From: Pseudomonas sp.
GTDB lineage: Bacteria; Pseudomonadota; Gammaproteobacteria; Pseudomonadales; Pseudomonadaceae
Reading direction: 5' to 3'
DNA: 32,615 nucleotides
Assembly: GCF_030696055.1 (NCBI RefSeq)
Contig: NZ_JAUYNP010000312.1
Location: 1-32,615 of the forward strand
Notes under the pieces: generated by a model
What the model was told of the DNA's origin: nothing
Databases searched by the model: none
Seen by the model: the letters and a program-made list of their open reading frames with translations, nothing else
In this document: positions 7,716 through 13,741 of the stretch, piece after piece
Position numbering within the stretch: the first letter of the stretch is position 1
Layout of the letters: each line of letters starts with the position of its first letter
Made by a program: the position numbers and the translations under genes

Positions 7716-8840
7716 TCACAGCAACGGCATATTCTTGGTCACGCAATGGATACCGCCACCGCCGGCGGCAATCGGGTCGATATTTACCTGCACTATGGCG
7801 CGGCCCGGATACAGCTTGGTCAGCAGCTCCTTGCAGTACTGGTCGGCCGCCGCATCGCCAAACTGCGGGGCTATCACCGCGCCATTGATCGGCAGGTAGT
7901 TGATATAACCCGGGGCGAAGTCCGGGTTGTTCTGGGTGTAGACGTTGCTGCGCTTCTTCAGGGGTGGCGGCAGGGTGTGCACCACCAGCTTGGTGCCATC
8001 GGCGTCGGTGGCGTTCTTGAGAATCTCCAGGTGGGTACGGGTCACCGCGTAGTCGTAGGACTTGGGGTCGTTGTCCAGGTTGGCGATCACCACGCCGGGG
8101 CTGACGAAGCGCGCGTAGAAGTCGACGTGGGCATCGGTGATGTCCTTGCCCTTGATCCCCGGCAGCCAGATGATCTTGCGCAGGCCCAAATTGGCCTTCA
8201 GCTCGGCCTCGATCTGCGCGCGGCTCATACCCGGGTTGCGGTTGTCGTTGACCCAGCAGCTCTCGGTCATGATCGCGGTGCCGTGGCCATCCACCTCGAT
8301 GCCGCCGCCCTCGCCGGTCAGCTGGCTGGCGATATAGCTGGCATAGGCCTCATAGCTGAGCGCATCGGCCACCTGGGTGTCATTGCTGGAGCGCTGCTTG
8401 TTGCCCCAGCCGTTGAAGTTGAAATCCACCAGGCCGCGCCCGCCCTGGCCATCCACCACGAAGCAGCCGCCGTAGTCGCGCATCCAGATGTCGTCCAGCG
8501 GCATGGTCAGAAACTTGATGTTGCTGGTGCCACATTTGCTCTTGGCCAGCGCCAGCTGGTTGGAGCGGCACAGCACCGTGACCGGCTGATATTTGGCGAT
8601 GGTCTTGGCCAGCAGGGCAATGCAGTTATTCACCGGGCTGGCCCAGTCCTCCCAGACGGCCGTGGAAGCGGCAAAGGCCAGGAATATCCGTTCCTGCGGC
8701 GCATGCTCGTCGGGCATATGCCAACTGCTGGCGAGGGCCGCCCGTACCCGTGGGGCGTTCATCCCCAGGCCCGCACTGGCCAGCGCACCGAGGCCGGCGA
8801 CAACGGAAAACTGTTTGATAAAGTCACGACGCGTAGACAT
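7716..8840 (-). CDS. Tat-exported agmatine deiminase paralogue (PAD family)
   Basis: A 374-residue guanidine deiminase of the agmatine/peptidyl-arginine deiminase fold, with a twin-arginine signal peptide (MSTRRDFIKQFSVVAGLGAL, to about residue 35). It should therefore fold in the cytoplasm and act in the periplasm. Family residues are kept: MRDYGG, the GEGGGIEVDGHG block, TDAHVDFY with the catalytic His, and GGGGIHC with Cys366 as nucleophile. It is the last gene of the agmatine operon, 111 bases after the binding-protein gene; AGAGAG precedes the ATG. From memory, the order deiminase-amidase-binding protein-exported deiminase matches the agu2ABCA' operon of P. aeruginosa PA14, where this gene would be agu2A'. 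Its true substrate could be agmatine or another guanidino compound. Confidence 0.88.
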   Translation of the reverse strand: MSTRRDFIKQFSVVAGLGALASAGLGMNAPRVRAALASSWHMPDEHAPQERIFLAFAASTAVWEDWASPVNNCIALLAKTIAKYQPVTVLCRSNQLALAKSKCGTSNIKFLTMPLDDIWMRDYGGCFVVDGQGGRGLVDFNFNGWGNKQRSSNDTQVADALSYEAYASYIASQLTGEGGGIEVDGHGTAIMTESCWVNDNRNPGMSRAQIEAELKANLGLRKIIWLPGIKGKDITDAHVDFYARFVSPGVVIANLDNDPKSYDYAVTRTHLEILKNATDADGTKLVVHTLPPPLKKRSNVYTQNNPDFAPGYINYLPINGAVIAPQFGDAAADQYCKELLTKLYPGRAIVQVNIDPIAAGGGGIHCVTKNMPLL

Positions 8841-8951
8841 GGATGGCTCTCTCTTGTTGTTCTGTGGCTTTCGGCGACCCCGCGCCGGCTGGCGCGGCAG
8901 TTGGCAGATCTAGGTGGCTGCGGCCGCTACCCGCAGACAGCGGCCTGCAGA

Positions 8952-10049
8952 TCAGTCGTGAGCGGCGGTCTTGAATTTGGTCCAGGCACGCATGCGCGCG
9001 CGCATATCGCGCTGCGGGATGTCCTTGCCGGGAATCAGCCGCGCGTAGGTGGCGTCGTCCACATAGATATCCGGGTTGTTGCGCATATCGGCATCGACCA
9101 GCGGGCGCGCCGCGGCGCTGGAGGTCGGGTAGCCGGTGAAGTTGCTGATCGCCGCCATATTGGCCGGACGCATAACGAAGTTGATAAAGGCGTAGGCGTA
9201 CTCCGGGTGCTTGGCGTCCACCGGGATGGCCATATTGTCCATCCACACCGTGGTGCCCTCGCGCGGGATGCGGTACTCGAAGTCCATGGCCTTGCCGGCC
9301 TCATCCGCGGCCCGCTGCGCCTGGGTCATATCGCCGCTGTAACCGAGCGACAGGCACAGGTCACCATTGACCAACTGGGTCACCGGCTGCGACTGGAACT
9401 TGCGGATATAGGGCTTGATCCCCATCAGCAGCGCGACCGCCGCCTCCAGGTCAGCGGCCTTGCCGCTGCGCGGTTCACGGCCGAGGTAGTTGAGCGCCAC
9501 CGCCAGCACCTCGTCCGGCGAATCGATCATGGAGATGCCGCAGTCGGCGAAACGCGCGGCGTTCTCCGGTTTGAACAGCAGGTCCAGGCTGTTGACCGGG
9601 GCATTGGTCAGGCGCTTGTCGATCGCTTCGCGGTTGTAGGTGATGCCGATGCTGCCCCAGGTGTAGGGCACCGTGGCGTGCCGCGAATATGGGTATTGGG
9701 TCTGCAAACGCTGCAGGCCCGGCTCGATCTCGTCCAGGTGTTCGAACCTGGCCTTGTCCAGGCGTTGCAGGCTGCCGGCGCGCATCAGGCGTTCGGCCAC
9801 GGTATCGCCGGGAAAGATCAGGTCATAGCCGCTGTTACCGGCCATCAGCTTGGCTTCCAGGGTCTCGCTGCTGTCCATCTGGTCGTAGATCACCCGGATG
9901 CCGGTCTCGGCGGTGAACTGGCTGATGGTGTCGGCGGCGAAGTAATCGGCCCAGTTAAACAACCTCAGGGTCTTTTCCTCGGTGGCGGCCGAGGCCTGGG
10001 CGCAACACAGCGCCAGTGCAGCGATCAGCAGTGGGTTGTTGGCATTCAT
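8952..10049 (-). CDS. polyamine-type ABC transporter substrate-binding protein (PotD/PotF/SpuD-like)
   Basis: A 365-residue periplasmic binding protein with a Sec signal peptide (MNANNPLLIAALALCCAQASA). It shows the PotD/PotF family landmarks: LRLFNWADYFA at the mature N-terminus, SGYDLIFPGD, the hinge block YTWGSIGITYNREA, GYSGDMTQAQ and AYAFINFVMRP. Family members bind putrescine, spermidine or related amines. The start codon is 2 bases after the aguB stop, with GAGGAG inside the aguB end, so the two are probably translationally coupled. No permease or ATPase gene is in the cluster, so it either lends itself to a transporter encoded elsewhere or acts as a sensor. By position it corresponds to agu2C of the operon type named for the neighbouring exported deiminase. 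Confidence 0.9.
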   Translation of the reverse strand: MNANNPLLIAALALCCAQASAATEEKTLRLFNWADYFAADTISQFTAETGIRVIYDQMDSSETLEAKLMAGNSGYDLIFPGDTVAERLMRAGSLQRLDKARFEHLDEIEPGLQRLQTQYPYSRHATVPYTWGSIGITYNREAIDKRLTNAPVNSLDLLFKPENAARFADCGISMIDSPDEVLAVALNYLGREPRSGKAADLEAAVALLMGIKPYIRKFQSQPVTQLVNGDLCLSLGYSGDMTQAQRAADEAGKAMDFEYRIPREGTTVWMDNMAIPVDAKHPEYAYAFINFVMRPANMAAISNFTGYPTSSAAARPLVDADMRNNPDIYVDDATYARLIPGKDIPQRDMRARMRAWTKFKTAAHD

Positions 10050-10051
10050 CG

Positions 10052-10960
10052 TCAGACTCCTCGGTTGTTCCAGTGAGCGTGGACTTGTTGGCCATCCAGG
10101 CTTAGCAGCGGGCCGTACATTTCCGGGCGGCGGTCGCGGTAGATGCCCCAGCTCAGGCGTTCCTCGCGCATGGTGTCGAGGTCCAGCGAGCGCACCAGCA
10201 CGCCCGTGCTGTCGCGGTCGGCCTCGGCCAGCAGCTTGCCCTTGTGATCGGTGATAAAGGACGAGCCGTAGAAGCTCATCTGCAAGGCCGGATCGCCGCT
10301 GGCCACCTCACGGCCGACGCGGTTGGCGGCGATCACCGGGACTATATTGGCGGCGGCATGGCCGCGCTGGGTGAGCTGCCAGTGGTCGCGCGAATCCAGC
10401 GCCGCGGCGCCCGGCTCGGAGCCGATGGCGGTGGGAAATAGCAGCACTTCGGCACCTTGCAGCGCCAGGCAGCGCGCGGTCTCGGGAAACCACTGGTCCC
10501 AGCAGATGGCCACGCCGATGCGGCCGAACGCCGTATCCCAGACGCGGAAACCGCTGTCGCCGGGGCTGAAGTATTCCTTCTCCTGGTAACCGATGGCGTT
10601 GGGGATATGGGTTTTGCGATACACCCCGAGCAGGCGGCCATCGGCATCGGCCACTGCCAGCGAGTTGAAGTAGGCATTACCGGCCTTCTCGAACCAGGAC
10701 AGCGGCAGCACCACGCCCAGCTCCCGGGCCAGGGCGGCGAAGCGCTTGAGCACGCGGCTCTGGCCATATTCCTCGGCCAACGCCAGGTGCTTGTGGTTCT
10801 GCTCGATGCAGAAATAGGGGGTGGCGAACAGCTCCTGCAACAGGATCAGCTGCGCGCCCTTGGCGGCGGCTTCACGTACCAGTAGCTCGGCCTGGTCGAG
10901 GTTGTGCTCCAGGTCCCAGCTGCAGGCGAACTGGGTGGTGGCGACGTTCAGCATGCTCAT
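10052..10960 (-). CDS. aguB: N-carbamoylputrescine amidase AguB
   Basis: A 302-residue nitrilase-superfamily enzyme that converts N-carbamoylputrescine to putrescine, CO2 and ammonia, the second step of the agmatine deiminase route. The catalytic triad is present: Glu43 (LLQELFATPYF), Lys116 (YRKTHIP) and Cys153 (AICWDQWFPE). The ATG at 10960 shares one base with the TGA of aguA, a classic coupled junction, and gives the expected N-terminus MSMLNVATTQFACSWDL. The open frame extends to 11002, but only inside aguA. Confidence 0.95.
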   Translation of the reverse strand: MSMLNVATTQFACSWDLEHNLDQAELLVREAAAKGAQLILLQELFATPYFCIEQNHKHLALAEEYGQSRVLKRFAALARELGVVLPLSWFEKAGNAYFNSLAVADADGRLLGVYRKTHIPNAIGYQEKEYFSPGDSGFRVWDTAFGRIGVAICWDQWFPETARCLALQGAEVLLFPTAIGSEPGAAALDSRDHWQLTQRGHAAANIVPVIAANRVGREVASGDPALQMSFYGSSFITDHKGKLLAEADRDSTGVLVRSLDLDTMREERLSWGIYRDRRPEMYGPLLSLDGQQVHAHWNNRGV

Positions 10961-12012
10961 CAACCCCACACTGGCCAGGCCGGCTGCTGCTGGGTGATGC
11001 AATGCACCCCGCCGCCGCCATGGGCCAACTGGTTGATGCGCACCGGCACCACTTCGCGACCGGGGAAAGCCATGCGCAGGGTCGCCGCCGCTTCCTCGTC
11101 GGCGGCGATGCCGTAGGCCGGCATGATGATGGCGCCGTTGGCGATATAGAAGTTGGTGTAGGAGGCGCAGAACACCTCGGCGTCGCTGTCCACCGCAGCG
11201 CTGGCCTCGTACAGCTCGAGCAGCTCGAAGCGGCGGCCACGGGCATCGGTGGCCAGCTCCAGGGCGCGACGGTTCTCGCGCACCACCTCGGCATACACCG
11301 AGGACTGGTCATGGGTAGCATCCACCAGCAGCGCGCCGGGACGGGCGAAGGCGCAGACGCCATCGACATGGCCGTCGGTCATATCGCCGGTGACATAGTC
11401 CGGATCGCCCGGCAGCCAGATGGTTTTCCGCACCCCGAGCAGGCGGGTAAAGATTTCCTCCATATCGGCCTTGCTTATCCCCGGGTTGCGGTTGGCATTG
11501 AGCAGCACCGATTCGGTGGTGATCAGCGTACCCTCGCCGTCCACATGGATGGCGCCGCCTTCGTTGGCCAGCGGCGTGCCGAAGCACTCCAGGCCCAGGC
11601 CGTTGAGGATGCGCCGCCCCAGGCCCTCGTCCAGCTCATGAGCCGACTTGCCGCCCCAGGCATTGAAACGCCAGCTGACCCCGGCCACGCCCAGCTGCGG
11701 GTGGCAGACAAAGCTCGGCCCGGAGTCGCGGCACCAGCTGTCGTTGACCGCCAGCTCGATCAACTCGATATTCGCCCCACACAGTTCCCGGGCACGGGCC
11801 ACGGCCGAGGGATCGACCACCATCTTCACCGGCTCGAAGCGGGCGATGGCGTTAGCCACCCGGGCGAAATCGACCTGCACCTCGGCCAGGGTCACGCCCC
11901 AGGTGGACTCCCACAGCGCCTGGTTATGCGGCCAGACCATCCAGGTAGCGGCGTGCTGCACCCATTCGGCGGGCATCATCCAGCCAGCGTTGGCGATATC
12001 GTTCTGCTGCAT
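10960..12012 (-). CDS. aguA: agmatine deiminase AguA
   Basis: A 350-residue cytoplasmic agmatine deiminase, turning agmatine into N-carbamoylputrescine and ammonia. Signature blocks are present in order: WMVWPHN near residue 24, WCRDSGPSF at 93-101, NEGGAIHVDGEG at 150-161, TDGHVDG with His215, and GGGGVHC with the nucleophile Cys338. The ATG at 12012 follows AAAGGA at a good distance. It is the first gene of a four-gene operon (aguA, aguB, binding protein, exported deiminase) with a promoter in the gap shared with the LysR-type gene. Confidence 0.95.
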   Translation of the reverse strand: MQQNDIANAGWMMPAEWVQHAATWMVWPHNQALWESTWGVTLAEVQVDFARVANAIARFEPVKMVVDPSAVARARELCGANIELIELAVNDSWCRDSGPSFVCHPQLGVAGVSWRFNAWGGKSAHELDEGLGRRILNGLGLECFGTPLANEGGAIHVDGEGTLITTESVLLNANRNPGISKADMEEIFTRLLGVRKTIWLPGDPDYVTGDMTDGHVDGVCAFARPGALLVDATHDQSSVYAEVVRENRRALELATDARGRRFELLELYEASAAVDSDAEVFCASYTNFYIANGAIIMPAYGIAADEEAAATLRMAFPGREVVPVRINQLAHGGGGVHCITQQQPAWPVWG

Positions 12013-12074
12013 ACAAGATCCTTTCAGTTAAGTCTTTGTTATCACTGAAAACCGCGAATGCGGTGATGACTTGC

Positions 12075-12103
12075 ATGCTAGGCCTGTAAAAATGGCGCAA
12101 CAA
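12075..12103 (-). promoter_or_regulatory. candidate promoter of the agmatine operon
   Basis: On the minus strand, TTGTTG (12098-12103) and TAGCAT (12075-12080) are separated by exactly 17 bases, about 63 bases upstream of the aguA ATG. This fits a moderate sigma-70 promoter. It lies in the divergent aguA/LysR gap, where control by the LysR-type protein would be expected. Confidence 0.5.
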
Positions 12104-12119
12104 ACGATAGATTTTGCGT
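12095..12119. promoter_or_regulatory. candidate LysR-type operator
   Basis: An inverted repeat, GCGCAA then 13 bases then TTGCGT, with five perfectly complementary positions per arm. It overlaps the proposed -35 box of aguA and sits about 28 bases before the regulator start. Interrupted dyads of this spacing in a divergent gap are typical for LysR-type regulators. It is inferred from symmetry and place only. Confidence 0.35.
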
Positions 12120-12146
12120 AATTCTGATTAGCAGGACTTATCAATA

Positions 12147-13015
12147 ATGTTAAAGCATTGGCCTCCGCTCAACGCCCTGCGCGGCTTCGAAGCCGCCGCC
12201 CGTCTGGGCAGTTTCCACAAGGCCGCCGAGGAGCTGCACCTCACCCAGTCGGCGATCAGCCAGCAGATCCGCAGCCTGGAAAGCTTCCTCGAACAGCCGC
12301 TGTTCTACCGCAGCGGCCGTAGCGTCAGCCTCAGCGATGCCGGGCATGACCTGCTCAGCACCACCCAGGCGCTGCTGCAGCAACTGGCCGTGGGCATTCG
12401 CCGCCTGGAGCAGTACCGCAAGCCCAATCAACTGGTGGTCAACACCAGCCCGGCCTTCGCCCGCCACTGGCTGGTGCCGCGCCTGGGCGAATTCCACCGC
12501 CTGCACCCGCAGATCGACCTGTGGCTGCTGACCAGCGACGAAACCCCGGACATGGCCACCCAGACCATCGATATCGCGGTACGCGACGACCTTACCGCCC
12601 AAGCCGAATGCAGCTTTCGCGTGCTGCTGGAGGATCGCCTGTACCCGGCCGGTCACCCAGCCAGCTGCAACTAAGCGCAGCCGAACGCACCACCCTGCAC
12701 GGCGAACGGGAGATGGATTGGAGCCATTGGCAGGTACAGGGCGGTGCGGATATCGGCCAGCACAGCCAGGGGCTGAACTTCTCCGACCCCGGCCTGCTCC
12801 TGGATGCGGCCAGCCAAGCCCTGGGCATCGCCCTGGTCAGCCAGTTGCTGGCCGCCCAGGCGCGCCGCGATGGGCTGTTGCAGCCCCTGGTGGCGCAAAC
12901 CATCCGCGGCCCCAACTGGGCCTGGCTGATCCACCGCGACAGCGAAAACGATGCGCTGACCCGCAGCTTCTGCCGCTGGCTCGAAGCGGCGCTGGTCAGC
13001 AGTGCGGCGGGCTAA
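12147..13015 (+). pseudogene. LysR-family regulator (GcvA-like), broken by a frameshift
   Basis: The first frame encodes a typical LysR N-terminus: MLKHWPPLNALRGFEAAARLGSF, a helix-turn-helix with LTQSAISQQIRSLE, and the first half of the effector domain through VLLEDRLYP. It then hits a TAA at 12672-12674. The rest of the effector domain continues in another frame as LSAAERTTLHGEREMDWSHW and onward, to the stop at 13015. One extra C near 12660 (GCCAGC to GCCCAGC) would give one continuous protein of about 289 residues, a normal LysR length. It is divergent from the agmatine operon and is its likely regulator. It may be a real mutation or a base-calling error; a 175-residue truncated product is also possible. 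Confidence 0.85.
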
Positions 13016-13035
13016 CCGAGTAGCACGCTGCTTTT

Positions 13036-13151
13036 GTAGGGCGGGTCGCGACCCGCCGAATGCAACAGGCGGCGCATTTAAATCAGACCTACATATCAGT
13101 TACGGCGATAACCCAGTTATCGACCGCACGGGTCAATAACCCGCCCTACAA
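13036..13151. repeat. 116-bp REPIN-like element, copy 1
   Basis: Starts with GTAG followed by the near-perfect palindrome GGCGGGTCGCGACCCGCC, and ends with the inverted equivalent finishing in CTAC. A central dyad GCGATAAC / GTTATCG lies between. The element at 18906-19021 is the same length, in the same orientation, and differs at roughly 14 positions. It fills the gap between the converging LysR pseudogene and the Sel1-type gene, ending 3 bases before the stop of the latter, so it could also terminate transcription from both sides. Confidence 0.85.
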
Positions 13152-13154
13152 GGC

Positions 13155-13718
13155 TTAAGGAAGGTGCGACAATACGGACTTCCACATACCTGCGAGAAAA
13201 TCATCTCGCATGACACCGCTGCTCTCTTGGGAGTAATAGTTGACTAGAAACTCAACTGCATTCTGATATTGTTGCGCGGCAGCCATCTCGATATAAAACA
13301 AACCTTTCCTAATATCTTGTTTAATTCCCCTACCATTAAGCACATCAACTCCGTAGCACCATTGAGCTGGGGCATAACCTTTTTTAGCAGAATCAGAATA
13401 CAGTAGAAGTGCTTGTTCAAATTGCCCTTCTTCATAGAGCAGACAACCGTAATCATATTGCGCTTCTTTGCAGCCGGCTAATGCTGACTTTTCCAGCAAT
13501 AGCCGAAGCATACTATCGGTTTGGCTATCATCAAGTTCTGCCTCGCCTCCGAAGTTAGGGAGGCGAGTCTTAAGCCAATGTATTTTCCCCTCGCTGTCAT
13601 CTGTGGGGAGCTTCAGGGTACAGGTCACAATTTCTTGCAGTATTTTGTATCGAGTTTCATCATTGCAGTGATGCATTGCACTTATTAAGAAATCAATTTC
13701 ATTAATATTGGTTTTCAT
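13155..13718 (-). CDS. Sel1/TPR-like repeat protein, candidate partner of the RHS protein
   Basis: A 187-residue cytoplasmic-looking protein with no signal peptide. Residues about 83-160 form two to three Sel1-like repeats (AQYDYGCLLYEEGQFEQALLLYSDSAKKGYAPAQWCYGVDVLNGRGIKQDIRKGLFYIEMAA). Such helical repeats mediate protein-protein contacts. The gene is clearly AT-richer than its surroundings. It begins 23 bases after the RHS gene with the same orientation, the place where immunity or cognate genes usually sit behind polymorphic RHS toxins. That role is inferred from position; no immunity family is recognised. The ribosome site (AAGAAAA) is weak. Confidence 0.7.
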   Translation of the reverse strand: MKTNINEIDFLISAMHHCNDETRYKILQEIVTCTLKLPTDDSEGKIHWLKTRLPNFGGEAELDDSQTDSMLRLLLEKSALAGCKEAQYDYGCLLYEEGQFEQALLLYSDSAKKGYAPAQWCYGVDVLNGRGIKQDIRKGLFYIEMAAAQQYQNAVEFLVNYYSQESSGVMRDDFLAGMWKSVLSHLP

Positions 13719-13741
13719 AGTGTTTTCTTGTACTGGCTACT

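Noticed and set aside
7692..10076. 794-codon plus-strand ORF across two minus-strand genes
   Set aside because: Low-complexity Gly/His/Arg/Val sequence with no domain; the minus strand encodes the deiminase and binding protein.
13036..13151. CRISPR-like repeat
   Set aside because: The two copies are 5.8 kb apart with no regularly spaced array.
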